64,000 nt of DNA, taken from the NCBI GenBank assembly GCA_963277665.1, contig OY728119.1, positions 318,018,206-318,082,205 on the forward strand, read 5' to 3'. Numbering within the stretch: position 1 is the first letter of the stretch; each line of letters begins with the position of its first letter. A program made the position numbers and the translations under genes. The DNA comes from Viscum album (lineage: Eukaryota > Streptophyta > Magnoliopsida > Santalales > Viscaceae). Below the pieces are notes generated by a model. It saw only the letters and a list, made by a program, of their open reading frames with translations, ran no database searches and was not told where the DNA came from. Positions 1 to 11,000 of the stretch are shown here, piece by piece.

Positions 1-191
1 GTTTATTTTTTACTCAAGTTCCAAATATCGATAAAATATCCAATATGAACTCAAATAATTAACTAATTGTTATAGTAGGGTAAAAAGTGATATAATAGGA
101 ATAATAAACATTAAAAATGTTCTTAATCAAGTATACTTTAACTTATGTTTATTATTCAAGAAGAATAAGGAACATACAAGACATGTCAGAC

Positions 192-475
192 TTGAGGTAA
201 GGAGTTTCTTATCTCACTTTTAATTCCATGAGATTTTCATTGTTCACCACTTATTTATTGCATGTGGTGTATTTTGTACTACCATTGGATATATATTAAC
301 ATGGTTCACTTTATATTAGTGGTATTATATGAATTATTTTGTGGTTATTAACTTTTGTTCATACAAATCGATTGATTACAACGTGGTAAGGGGATTTCAT
401 CTCACTTCTTATTCTTGTGAGATTCACACTCTATAGCCACTATTTTCTTTTGTGTGGTGTATGTATGAGACATTA
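192..475 (+). repeat. Two tandem copies of the LTR stem-loop block
   Basis: Two roughly 95 bp segments (about 192-290 and 381-475) share the layout 'GGTAAGG', then 'TCTCACTT', a 'TGAGAT' and 'CCACT...GTGGTGTAT'. The LTRs at 36.26 and 42.78 kb carry one copy each, so this LTR has duplicated the block. In the 42.78 kb copy the first arm pair is a perfect 7 bp stem (GGTGAGA/TCTCACC). Confidence 0.6.
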
Positions 476-1230
476 TTGTATTACTTGTGTAATATAATTT
501 ATTCTATTTTTATTTAAAACTTAATTTAATAATCCTTCTTTCATGGTGTGTATGTTATGTGAGTTACCAAATCAGTAAGGGTTAATTCTACAATCTCTTC
601 ATTATCCGAGGTTGTTTATACATAATTATCTATTGGGACCTCTTTATCATCCACATTCATGTTTTCTTAAAAATGTATTTCAATTTTTTTTAATATTTAA
701 CATACAATGGGTTAAAGTCATCTATACCCTTATTTTACCTTATATGTTTTTTAAAGGAATCTTTCTATCGTTTTATAAATAAGGTACTTTATGACTTTTT
801 TGACAAAATTAAGGTAAGAATGTTTTTTTAACTTATACAGAGGGTGTGATTATTTTATGCCATTATAACATCGTCGAAGCTTCCCTTACAAGCTTATAAG
901 ACTATTGTCAAAATAAATTTTTTCTTTATAATTATGTGACTTTTAAATGATTTCAAAATTGAAAGAGATATTTCTCTCAAATAGTCTTGATTTCATCTAT
1001 GTCAATATCCTTTGATAAAGTTTACACTTATTTGAAGTTAATTCATTATGATACAAATATTCCATATTGTATTGAAGGTTTTCTGATATTTTTGACTATG
1101 GATGTGTTATTTTTATATCGTTCATGGTTTATGGATAATGTATTGACATTTCGTATACTAGTTTTAATATGAATGTTTATGTTATATTTCAACCTCTTCT
1201 ATAGATGAATGTGTTGGACTGGTATGTTCC

Positions 1231-1426
1231 AGGTTGGGGACTGGTAAAAGTAAGCCCTCCGGGTTGGGGTCTGGTTACAGAAGACCCTCTGAGTTGGAGT
1301 CTGGTTATAGAGGATATCTGGGTTGGAGTCTAGTAAAAGAGGGTCTCCGGGTTGGAGTCCGGTTATAGAGGCTCTCCAGGTTGGAGTCTGGTTACAGAGG
1401 CTCTCCGGGTTGGGGTCTGGTTATAG
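1231..1426. repeat. 29-30 bp minisatellite, about 6.7 copies
   Basis: Units start near 1231, 1261, 1291, 1320, 1349, 1378 and 1407. Each follows the pattern 'GGGTTGGAGTCTGGTTA' plus 'AGAGGCTCTCC'. The array is much more G/C-rich than the surrounding LTR. At about the corresponding LTR position the relatives carry a different tandem repeat of about 45 bp (37190-37345 and 43723-43866), so this spot repeatedly acquires tandem arrays. Confidence 0.85.
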
Positions 1427-3810
1427 TTATCCCCTAGGTCCTGGAATGAGGCCTTAACACAGAAATTAAAGTCCAAAATTATATAGTCCATCATTATAAA
1501 AGTGGCTATTGATATTGCATGTGATTTATATACTAGTAGAATATCCATGTGAATAAGTAAATGAAATTATTTTATTTTATATTTTCCATATTATGATGAA
1601 TTTCAAGTTTAAAAGGCTCTTGTTGTAGTCTTATAAATTTCCTTAAATGTTTATGCTTATTTATGAAAGTTTCCACTATATTGTTATCCTTACTGAGCAT
1701 CTGAGCTCACCCCTTTATATGTTTTATTTTTCCCAGTATGGGAAGAAGTATATTATGACTGACCTACAGGGATAGTATAAGGGATATGAGTGTGGCCTAT
1801 GGAGACAATGTTGTTTTAGTTTTGCATTTTATAATTTAATTTAAAACTTATTAATGTAAATCCGTCTTTTGAGACTTGATCTTATGTGACCATGCCAATG
1901 TTATGTAATAATGCACCGACTCTGGGTAACTAGTGTTGGGGAATTACAAGCTAGGCCATAGAAAAAAGTCCAGGCACTCCTATATATCCCATAAAGATGG
2001 TAATCAAGACAAACATAGTTCTTGAAGTTGGCATGGAATATGTCTAGTACCAAAGGGGTTAATATTATATCAAATGATAACATGGAGGTGTCATGCAATT
2101 TACCATCATGAAAACATGGAAACTAAAAATATTAGTCTAAGGTCATAGAGTTCAGACTATCCTAAATATGAAATGTGTCGTGGTGGCACCATAAAGTAAT
2201 CCAATGTGAATGAGAACCAATGTTGTCCACACCACACTACAAATTACTAGGGTAAAACCTCACACATAGTTTAATGTCATATGTCTTGGACCAAAGATAT
2301 ATTCAAAGTAGGAATACATACTAAGACACTAGAGGGAAACCTCATAGTTTCAGGTCGTAGAGTTTGGACCATGAGATCGAGCTTTCCGAACCGAAAATGT
2401 GTAACATTGTGTCAAATAACAAACCAACATGAATGAGGACCAAAGAGGTCTGAACTACATTAAAGATTCATGTGATAACACATATATAGTTTAAAGTCCT
2501 GTTTCTTAGACTTTGATACCTAAAATCCTAGTTTAAGGTCATAGAGTTTGGACCCTAGGGCATGTAAATATTCAATGAAAGTATAAAAATTATCAAGAAC
2601 CCCTATTTTGATGTGATCCCTTCTCTATTTGAGAAACATGGGGTAGATAATATCTTTACAAAAAACAGAAGCACAAAATAGGGGAATGGAGTGGTGGAGT
2701 TAAGGGTGAACCCATGACACTAGTCTCCCTACTCAATGTGTAAAGGTGCATGGAGGGATGTAACTAAGAGTATTAAAGTTTCATATGGAAGTAAGGATGT
2801 GAGAAGGAATGTGAGTAATGATACCAATATTTATTATGAAAAGGGAATGGTGAAACTATTGAGGATAACGAATAACAATATTTGAAACATAATATCCCTA
2901 TCATGTGGCCTGATATGGGAATGAACAACTGAGGGTTGGGTGATGACTATATTAAAAGTGTGGGACTTGACTCAAAATGTCATTCAAAATACCAATGGAT
3001 GTTTTCCTAGAATGGAAGGAGAGCCTTAAGGATGAGTATCCATACCATTTGTGGGACATTTTGGATGTGAAAGATGATGGTGACCCAAATAAAGGGACAC
3101 GTGAAGTGTGGAGGTGGATTGATAGAATGTCCATGTAGAATCTGACACTTTAAGTCCCATTCCATGACACATCTGAGCTTGCTAATGAGGCAGATCAGAC
3201 GAAGGGATCTAATTAAGTGCAGGTGACTCAGGAGGATGAGTGGAGTAAAGAGACAAAATAGGTGCATGAACTTGATCTAGACTAGAAGAAAAAATGTTTG
3301 TAAATTCATATGTATCTTACAAGAGTAGGAATCGAGCCATCCATAGTTCTGAAATTCCTTGTAGATTAATTTCATGCGGTAAGGATAGATTCCAGCAATG
3401 ATATCTCAAAGAGGATGCACATGGAATGATAGAATGAACCCGACATGAATGAGGACATATGCCTCATTCCACATCATGTGCACCTAGGAAAAAACTCATA
3501 CTAAATGGCCATAATGAATGAGTCATGACAGAATAACATGTAATTTAATGTCATGAAGGGATAAGGGGAATTTTACTTTTTTAGGTCATGTAGAAAGGAC
3601 CATATATGATATTCAATTTAATTTATTGTAGGGAAATATAATTTTAATGTCACACAGGATGAGAGAGATCTTAGTTTAAGGTCGTAGAGCTTAGACCATA
3701 TGGGGAAGGTTGAAGGACATGGAAAGCTCGAGGGACCTAGGGTTGGACCCAAAGAAAAAATGTTTGGGAATTCCTACGTATCATACAAGGCACTACTGGA
3801 AAACTAACCT

Positions 3811-4285
3811 TTACCAATGGTTTGGAACCATTGGTATAAGCCTCCAAACCGTTAATATAGCCTATACCAACGGTTTTGAGAACCGTATCCAAGTAAGCCG
3901 TTGGGATCGGTCTATACCAACGGTTTTCCAAAAACCGTTGGTATAAACCTATACCAACGGTTTTGGAAACTATTGGTATAGGTAATATGAAATCTATACC
4001 AACGGTAATGGAACTGTTGGTATATAAATTCCAAAAATAAAATATCCGCTGGGATTTGATCCCAGGACCCCTCATTTATCATTGAACAACTCAACCACTA
4101 ACTTAACATGACTTTTGTGATCATAATTACATAAATATATATATGTAATCTCATAAATATTTTAATTTTTGATTTATATAATGTTCTCGGTACGAAGGTC
4201 CGATAAAAAATGAAAGTACCTATACCAACGGTTGATAAAACCGTTGGTATAGACCTATACCAATGGTTTTAACAACTTTTGGTAT
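3811..4285. repeat. CACTA left subterminal palindromes ('TACCAACGG...CCGTTGGTATA')
   Basis: Short palindromes of about 27-31 bp with arms 'TATACCAACGG' and 'CCGTTGGTATA' occur near 3813, 3863 (half), 3914, 3952, 3996, 4222 and 4257, with a matching one near 4702-4732 at the other end. Loops differ while the arms are kept, as expected for protein-binding sites or hairpins. Confidence 0.85.
4040..4108 (-). other. tRNA-like segment inside the CACTA element
   Basis: On the minus strand there is an A-box-like 'TTAGTGGTTGAG' (plus 4090-4101), and about 30 bases downstream 'GGATCAAATCC' (plus 4052-4062), which fits the relaxed B box GGWTCRANNCC. The latter lies in a T-arm-like stem-loop, CTGGG-ATCAAAT-CCCAG, with a 7-base loop. 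No acceptor stem or anticodon arm can be folded convincingly, so this is a tRNA- or SINE-derived fragment rather than a gene. Confidence 0.4.
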
Positions 4286-4337
4286 AGGACTTTGGTTGTG
4301 ATTTTCATCCTGTGCAGGATGTTGAATTTTGGCCCAC

Positions 4338-4695
4338 TTTTCCCAACGTTTTGGACAAACCGTTGGGATAGGTCTACGTTTCCCAACGGTTTAGCCAAAC
4401 CGTTGGGAAAAGTGGCATATTTTGGGACCTTTCCCAACGGTTTGGCCAAACCATTGGGAAAATTGGCCAATTTGGGGCCCTTTCCCAACGGTTTGAACAA
4501 ACCGTTGGGATATGTCTACCTTTCCCAACGGTTTGGCCAAACCATTGGGAAAAGTGGCCAATTTGGGGGCCTTTCCCAACGGTTTGTCCAAATCATTGGG
4601 ATAGGTCTACCTTTCCCAACGGTTTGGCCAAACCGTTGGGAAAAGTGGCCAATTTGGGGGCCTTTCCCAATGGTTTGGCCAAACCGTTGGGAAAG
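4338..4695. repeat. Eight 26-28 bp palindromes in an alternating 40/51 bp array
   Basis: Units with arms 'CCCAACGGTTTGG' and 'CCAAACCGTTGGG' start near 4342, 4382, 4433, 4484, 4524, 4575, 4615 and 4666. Spacings are 40, 51, 51, 40, 51, 40 and 51 bases. Two spacer types explain this: a short one containing 'GATAGGTCTACC' and a long one containing 'AAGTGGCCAATTTGGGGGCC'. The array produces open frames on both strands that are not genes. Confidence 0.9.
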
Positions 4696-5534
4696 GGGAC
4701 CTATACCAACGATTTTTGAAAACCATTGGTATAGAAGCATTGGGAAAGATCTAATTTCCAGTAGTGAGGGTAGGTTTCAAGACACACATAGTTATGAAAG
4801 GCCACAAAAATTAAGATCATGCGGTAAAGATGTAGGATGGGAGAGTGCCCTAAAAAGGGGTCATGTTGCGGCTGTTGTAAACCTAATGTGAATGATGACT
4901 GAATAATTCTCATGCCACACCATGCCCATTCTCAGAGGTAACCTAGGCCAAGAGGCTATAAATTGATAGAAATATTTGTGGTACTTGGGGTTGGACCAGA
5001 AGAAAAAATGTCCAGGAATTCCTACATATCCTATAAGGGTAGGAATCAAGCCACACATAGTTCTGAAAGGCCGTATATTTTAACATAATGTGGTAAGGAT
5101 GGGGGAGAAGAAGAAGTATTCTTAAAGGGGTGAAAAATGAAACTGTTTAAAATTAAAGGTGAATGAGGGAGGAAGAGGTTTCATACCACACCATGAACTC
5201 CAAGGAGAAACCTCATGCCGTGAGTCTGAAAATGGAGGAACTAGGGGCTGGAACTGAATAAAAAATGTCTGGGCATTCCTATGTATCACGTGAGGGCAGG
5301 AATCAATCGATACATAGTTCTTGAAGACATCGCGAAGTTTAAAGTCATGTGGTAAGGACATATGGGACATTTTAACTTCATGAAGGATGCGTTAAATTAA
5401 AGTGGGGCTTGCATTTTAATGTATTTCAGGACATCCGATGCAGTTTATCATCATCCGGGATGAAAATGATGGGTAGTTTTACATACTGCCACCCAAATAG
5501 GGTAGTTTAACATCATGAAAGATAAGGGAGATCC

Positions 5535-6620
5535 TCATAAAAAGTACTTATTGAGGAATTTAGAATTTTTTATAGGAATGATATGCTCACCATCCATGGT
5601 GATCAAAGAGTACACACTATTGGGGTAGACCTTGTGAATGATATAAGGTCCTTCCAACTTGGGCTCCAACTTGGATGGTTTCTTAAAAGGTATCATTAGT
5701 GTTCTTAGGGAAAATATTGTGTCACCATAAAGGAAGGATATGATACAAAAATTCTTGTCAAAATATCTGGCTATTATATCTTGGGGCCTCTCTAGATTGT
5801 GAAAGGCCCAGAAACTATTCTCATCAAGGGCTTCCAGCTTAGCTAGAAAAAATTCTACTATCTTGCCTCATGCCTGCTGATTGTAGACAACAGTGAAAAG
5901 TGATGGTAACTGCATATAGATGTGTAGGACTTCCTTTAATCCATACAACATGGAATATAGTGTCACCTAGGTAGAATTATGAGTCGTTTTCTAATAATCC
6001 AATGGAGCATTGGGGTGCTTGTCCAGCCAACCCGTTTTTTCCTGACCAACCATCTTTTGAAAAATTTTAGATGGGGTCTTCTTGAATTCCTCAATCTGTC
6101 CATTTTCTTGTGCATGATAGAGAGAATTGTGTTTGGATAGGATTTTGTACTTGGAGTACATTTTCTTGTGGTCGACTTCTCAAAATTTGGTGCTGTTATC
6201 AGTGAAAATGACACGAGGGACTCTAAATCAGTAAATAATATTGGAGATCATGAACTCAATGATAAAATGAGCCTTTAATTCCTTGATAGGTATCTCTTCT
6301 TACCACTTGTAAAATAAATCCATGGTGGTCAGGATAAACCTGTACTGGAAAGATAATGCTGATGGGTTTGGACCCAAGACGTCATGTCCCCAGACTGCAA
6401 GGGGCCAGTAGTACCCAGTAGAATGGAGGGTCTGTGGTGATCGATGCACAAATTTGACATGGATCTCTACATGTGAAGCATCTTGGAAGACTCAATACAG
6501 TCATGGACCATGGTGGTCTAGAAGTATCCTAATATTCGAATCTTGTACGAGATCTTCAACCCTGCCAGATGAGCTCCGTAGGAACTAGCATGGACTTCTG
6601 GTATGATATGGGAAATCTCA
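5535..6620 (-). pseudogene. Tat integrase (pol C-terminus)
   Basis: Integrase inserts the element cDNA into the genome. On the minus strand a decayed HHCC region near 6600-6430 ('GAHLAG', 'HDCIESS') precedes the core start 'WGHDVLGP' near 6395-6366. Then come 'PRVIFTDNSTKF' (second catalytic Asp region, about 6215-6180) and 'YHAQENGQIE' near 6125-6090. The C-terminal part reads 'LEALDEN', 'LEPKLEGPYIIHKVYPN' and 'IKNSKFLNKYFL' before a TGA at 5537-5535, which matches the usual end of Tat polyproteins. Several in-frame stops and frame changes make it non-functional. It is collinear with the second RNase H just upstream. Confidence 0.85.
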
Positions 6621-6984
6621 CCTCCTTGGATTCAATAGAGTATAAATCCATTGAATTCATATTTTTAGTGAATATGCTCAAGTCTAGGACCACTTTGGAG
6701 TGTAAAATGCATTCCACGTTGATTGATTCGCTCACATTCAGCTCTTTTAGTTAGAAGATTTATATGTTGGAGATACTAAAAAAATGGATTTTTACATCTA
6801 GGGGTATCTTCTACTATATAGTGGGGACCTGGAGGTCCTTTTGTGGAGGCATTGATATTAAGGTGACTTACCTATTGGGTATCATCATTGTCTGAACTGA
6901 TGGGAGCGATGAGCCTTCGATATGCCACTTGGATAATTAGATCATCATGGTCAGATTCTACAAGGGATGCGACAAGGATATAAA

Positions 6985-7330
6985 AGGCATAAAATCGACC
7001 ATTTTTTTACCTAGTAACATTAGTGACCTCTAGAAGGTAAGGGAACTAGGCCATCAGCTAGCAAGTTCACACTAAGAGCAGAACAAGATCTGTATTCCTG
7101 ATGACATAGTCACCATTGTTCTTCTTGATAACTGGTTCAGAATCCACCTTCACATGTAGGTGGGGAACATCAATTTCAAGGTCCAACTTGAGACCAGTGA
7201 TAAGAGCCTGGTACCCTGCCTCATTGTTAGTGCAACCTTCTTATAATAAGAACAAGTAGTGAAAGACAACCCATGTAGGCATGATGAAGACGATTCTCAT
7301 GCCCACATTGTTAAGTTTAAGATCATTGAT
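6985..7330 (-). pseudogene. Tat archaeal-type RNase H (second RNase H)
   Basis: Minus-strand translation gives 'VGMRIVF', then 'CTNNEAGYQALITGLKLDL' and 'LHVKVDSEPVIKK', followed by 'GDYVIRNTDLV'. This matches the aRNase H domain of Tat elements, whose consensus has '(C)NNxAEYxALxxGL' and 'GDSQLVV'. It sits between RNase H (7440-7840) and integrase (below 6620), the position diagnostic for Tat. In the Asp block 'GDS' has become 'VDS', and the 5' part with the first catalytic residue is broken. Stops appear beyond the core. The element would have used it to help remove RNA from the RNA-DNA hybrid. Confidence 0.8.
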
Positions 7331-7439
7331 CCTTCTGAATTCAAGAATTAAGAAAGAACCATAGAAGTTCATATTATAACATGGAACAAACTAATACACT
7401 AAGAGGATGACCTTTTATAGGAAGTCGAGATCCATAGAC

Positions 7440-7840
7440 TACTCTGTAGGGGTTGGATGGGCGGCCAGAAAACTTTTCAACTCCCAACCCATAACAAATT
7501 TATGTAGGATGAACATGATGTCAAAATATTGAAGGATCATTGCCCACCGATCTAGATAACCTATCAACATAAGTAGATTCAGAATGTACTTTAGTAGATC
7601 CATGAGGGACATTTCTTAATGTTTGAGATTGTTCCAGAACATCTGCACTACAAAGACTTGTGTGAGGAAGCTCTTCTAGATAGAGAAAAATATGGTCTCA
7701 ATGTCAAGGAGAATGTGACTGAGATAGTATAAAATATTCTATATCCCTTCAATATTATTCTAGGTGGGAAGGGAATCCAGGGGTTGTTCTAGGGTAGTCA
7801 CATAAAGGACTAGCGTCATTCCTAAAATGAGTGGCCTCAG
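7440..7840 (-). pseudogene. Tat RNase H
   Basis: This follows RT directly on the minus strand. Visible blocks are 'ILGMTLVLYVTT' (about 7830-7790), 'ILYYLSHILLDIETIFF' near 7740-7690, 'MDLLKYILNLLM' near 7600-7565, 'LDRWAMILQYFDIMFI' near 7550-7505 and the terminal 'LAAHP', corresponding to the Tat 'LADHLAxxP' end. RNase H degrades the RNA strand during reverse transcription. The first Asp and the His-containing segment are lost, and stops interrupt most blocks. Confidence 0.75.
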
Positions 7841-7959
7841 AACCGAAGGGTGTAGTAGGTACTGATTGATATCCTCAAAAGTGGTATGTAATTATTCATC
7901 TCATTTGTAGGAAGAACCTTTCTTCATGATATGGGAGAAGGGATTACACTTTCCAACCA

Positions 7960-8910
7960 TATTCATAATGAATCAGCATATGTAGGATTAGTGGCCTTGG
8001 AATCCTCAAAGCTTCCGATGGTTGCTTGGATGAGGCAACTAATTGATGGCCTTGATCTTCTCTGAATCAATAATGATGCCTCTATATCTAATGACAAAGA
8101 AAAGGACTTTTCCATAGGTAAACCTGAACGCACACTTCAAGGAGTTCATCTTCAGTTGGTGGGAGCGAAGGGAGCTTAACACATTCTAAAGATCTTTGAG
8201 ATGGTCCTGACGTTGGTGGGATTTGACCACCAAATACTCTTTGTATAATTACACCAATGTTTTGAGGATCAGTTTGAATATATGGTGCATAACATGCTGA
8301 TAGGTGGATTCTACATTCTTCAGCCCGAAAGGAATTACCTGGTAACAAAAGGTACATTACGGTGCTCTGAAGGTGGTTTAATCTTCATCCTCAGGGTCCA
8401 TTTGGATTTGATTGTATCTGAAATACCCATCCATGAAAGAGAGAGCTTGGAATCAGTTGGTGGTGGTGATCAATATCTCTATCATGGGAAGGTGAAATTA
8501 TTCCTTTATAAAGTGATGGTTGGGGTCCCAAAAGTTAATGGAAACCCTAATCTGTCTATTCTTCTTACAAACAAGAACAGTTTTTTTCAACCACCTAGGG
8601 TACTGGTCTTCGATAAAAAAGTTGGATTTGATTATATTTTTAACTTCGGCCATGACTTTGGTACTATAAGAGGGGTGAATTTTACTGGGAGGCTGTTTGA
8701 ACCCATGATGAATTACAGGGAGAACAAGGTGGTGGATGGATACCTGAGGATCAAGTCCTATAATCTTATCATAACTCTAGGAAAATACACCCCGATCTTG
8801 TTTGAATAAATCCACACACTGATTCTTCTCTTCCACATGCATATCTACCCTAATTAGTGTTGGTCTCAGGTCTATTTTGGTTCCAAGATTCACCTGGATC
8901 AAATCATCAA
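7960..8910 (-). pseudogene. Tat reverse transcriptase
   Basis: Order on the minus strand: the linker 'VNLGTKIDLRPTLIRVDMH' near 8895-8835; 'IIGLDPQVSIHHL' near 8765-8720; 'FIEDQYPR' near 8625; 'SNPNGPEDED' and 'TTFRAP' near 8400-8365; 'VIPFGLKNVESTYQHVMHHI' near 8345-8285; 'EYLVVKS' near 8245; 'LKMNSLKCAFRFTYGKVLFF' near 8155-8095; then 'IIIDSEKIKAIN' near 8075. These match the Tat RT, including 'MPFGLKNAGATYQR'. The catalytic YVDD is replaced by a YKEY-like sequence, so the enzyme is dead. A 175-codon open frame on the opposite strand here is a shadow. Confidence 0.9.
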
Positions 8911-9639
8911 CAGTGGTTGGACACTTTCCTTGAATGCGGGAGTATAATATTCAAGATATTATACTCTATCCATGACAAGATGATCATGGGTGGGGGGAAA
9001 TTCTTTCGAGTTAGATGACCTCAGTGAAATACTGGGGATGGCTTAAGCAGAGAAAAAATCTTCATTGGGAGAATCATACACTGTGGACACCATGGAAAAA
9101 AATATGTTGATCTGATTCTATCATGCCTTTCTACTAGAGGGCCACGTTTGATAATATCAAAGAAATAGTGGCACATTGACTTGATTTGGTTCAACCCAAC
9201 CCGATGAAGCAAGAAAGTATAATGTATTACTGTTTCCATGGAGTGAATGTCCTGATACCTTATAGGGGTAAGGGGCTGTAGTATGACTCAATCCTAATTC
9301 ATGTAGGATTAAAAAGTGATATTATACTACTTCTTGAACCTTGGAACACACTTCTTGGTCCCTCTATAGATAATAATTAAATTTCCTATGCCTGGGTTTG
9401 TGGCCTCCAGTAGGTGAATTGTTAGAATAAAAGCATCATCCAAGTATTTCCATGAGCCAAACATAATAGTAGTGGGATCAAACTGATTAGCATGAAGATA
9501 TTTTTCCTTTTTTCTTATAGTAGTCTTTATTTACATAGCAGGATTAATAGGAGGAAAATTGATATGTATTAATCTAGTGTACACCCAATCGAATGTTAAG
9601 GCTGTACTTGAGGCACTAGTGATACAAAGAGGGAAATTC

Positions 9640-9920
9640 TGCATGAAGTTAGATCCAGGGTCTACCTATCAGGGTATTGTAGGTGATGTCTTGTGAGATG
9701 ACCATGAATTTAGTGCTAGAAATCAAGCCACAGAACTGAGTATTCAGATGAATCTTTCCACATGGACTCTTCTCAATCCAGTCATAACCATGAATCTTCA
9801 GGTTAGAGGTATCCATATCTTCTTCAGACAACCCCAATTTACAGAGCATTTAGTTTGGGTTGAGATTGATCCCAGAACCTATGTCAACAATACAATGGAG
9901 TACATATACCACATTAAACT
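9640..9920 (-). pseudogene. Tat aspartic protease
   Basis: The minus-strand frame reads 'VDIGSGINLNPN' with the aspartic protease motif D-x-G-S-G. A stop follows, then 'MLCKLGLSEEDMDTSNLKIHG', and the segment ends 'VISQDITYNTLIGRPWI', which matches the Tat protease C-terminus 'YxxLLGRPW'. The protease cuts the Gag-Pol polyprotein. The 66-codon open stretch at 9849-9649 is its largest surviving piece. About 730 bp separate it from RT. Confidence 0.85.
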
Positions 9921-10849
9921 ATCTAGTGATGTATAATGGGTTAATGTAAACCTGTATGGGTGAACCTTCATCTTCTCATGAAAATGAGGTAAAGACTTGG
10001 CACTCTACATGCTCAAATTCTTCAAAAAAAAGTATATGTGGATAGTACCATTGTTTCAAACTAAAGGGTGCTTCTCAAAGAATCTATGACGAATTAAGAT
10101 ATATCTTCAGATAAAAAGAGATTCCCAAGGATTGAGATATCTTTAGGAATGTTGTAAATGTGCTTAAGCACATCATACTTTCTCACCAGGAATAAATTTA
10201 TGCTTTTAGTAAGTTTCTCAGTGACATGAGGTGTAAAAATACTGCGGGTTGAACTGGAGGATTCTAGATGGTACTGGTAATATCACACTTCTCACTAATT
10301 TAATCATGAAAAAAATCTACAAATTGATTACCATATGGATGAGGTGTGGTCATATCTAGGAACGACTGATCAAAATGTGATCATGGCGGCTCTTCCTGAT
10401 CGAGCAAACACAAAATGGTGGTCATGATCTTGATAAGACATGATAAGAGGATTTCACATGTGGAGATCTATGTTGGGATTGATTTCTAGTCTCAGTGGTG
10501 TGTATGGATTAGCTAGAGGCATTGGCCAGTGTATTCTAATGATTCATGTATCCACAGATTTGTCACTGATGGCACTAACTAGGGACACTAGGAGGATATT
10601 ATTGGTGCTCCTCATTGCCAGGAACCATTTATAGGTCCACCATCTTGATGGTATTCATTAAGGAATGCACTTGATCATCACTTTAATAACCTTCTAATGC
10701 TGGGAAGATCCTAAGGTGATTCCCATCTCAGGGCTCATGAAGTCTCCAAGAGTGTGAGATGGATTCGACACTGACATGGGACTTTTTTTCCCTTTATCCA
10801 TTGGTTCATACCCTTTTGGGAGTTAAGAGTATAATATATGGATGTATAA

Positions 10850-11000
10850 GTGGCCACTGGTAGTGGTTTAGCAAATTCAAAATCCTCGAGATGATTTAGA
10901 CGGGCATAGATGATACCATGAGCATGAGTGATGACCTTGTGAGACATCTAATCATCATACTTATGATACTCACAGTAGGATAACTACTGCTATTCACCCT
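10850..11000 (-). pseudogene. Tat gag nucleocapsid-like segment
   Basis: On the minus strand 'SYCEYHKYDD' is followed by 'MSHKVITHAHGIIYARLNHL'. This resembles the Cys/His block near the end of Tat Gag (CxYHxxxGHxTxxCxxLKxxIExLI) with later residues lost. It lies between the gag core (about 11.9 kb) and the protease (about 9.8 kb), as expected. Only the first part of the motif is convincing. The 70- and 139-codon open frames nearby are remnants in mixed frames. Confidence 0.5.

Larger units (their letters stand above)
1..1895 (+). mobile_element. 3' part of an LTR (solo or truncated), same family as the long LTRs at 33-44 kb
   Basis: The stretch follows, in order and orientation, the 3' half of the LTRs at 33056-37863 and 39674-44394. 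Shared landmarks are a stem-loop block near 192-290 (compare 36259-36346), an AT-rich stretch with 'AATGAGGTAC'-like sequence near 780, and the motif 'GAGCATCTGAGCTCACCC' at about 1694-1711. Similarity fades near 1890-1900, and no primer binding site follows, so this is a solo LTR or a truncated copy whose left part lies outside the window. There is no coding capacity; the 61-65 codon open frames here are chance. Family membership is seen directly; the exact right edge is uncertain by some tens of bases. Confidence 0.65.
3791..4766. mobile_element. Non-autonomous CACTA (EnSpm) DNA transposon
   Basis: The element begins 'CACTACTGGAAAA' and ends 'TTTCCAGTAGTG', giving near-perfect terminal inverted repeats of the CACTA superfamily. 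It is flanked by an identical 3 bp duplication, AGG at 3788-3790 and 4767-4769, the length typical of CACTA elements. At 976 bp it has no transposase, so it depended on an autonomous partner. Much of it is palindromic subterminal repeat, the sort of sequence CACTA transposases bind. Joining the flanks recreates a Tat array unit like the intact one at 5004-5072, which confirms the insertion. It is the best-preserved element in the window and probably among the youngest insertions. Confidence 0.95.
1961..5350 (+). repeat. Left array of 'CCTACGTATC...ACATAGTTC' units
   Basis: Recurrent core: 'AAAAAATGTC', 'ATTCCTACGTATC', 'AGGGTAGGAATCAAG', 'CACATAGTTCTGAAAGG', then a 'CATGTGGTAAGGA' segment. 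Copies lie near 1961-2028, 3289-3360, 3757-3790 joined to 4767-4808 across the CACTA insertion, 5004-5072 and 5262-5325. Between cores, other phrases recur ('GTCATAGAGTTTGGACC', 'CATGAATGAGGACC'), so the true unit is several hundred bases and irregular. The stretch between about 2030 and 3290 holds only these secondary phrases. Arrays of this kind are known from the 3' untranslated or LTR regions of Tat elements. Confidence 0.7.

Noticed and set aside
1231..1426. CRISPR-like repeat array
   Set aside because: Units are contiguous without unique spacers, and the context is a plant LTR.
4040..4108. Functional tRNA gene
   Set aside because: No acceptor stem or anticodon arm can be formed; only the T-arm and box-like motifs remain.
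4292..4891. 199-codon open frame on plus
   Set aside because: It is produced by the palindromic array of the CACTA element; open frames occur on both strands and no protein motif is present.
8282..8809. 175-codon open frame on plus
   Set aside because: It lies exactly antisense to the Tat reverse transcriptase, whose minus-strand motifs are unmistakable.
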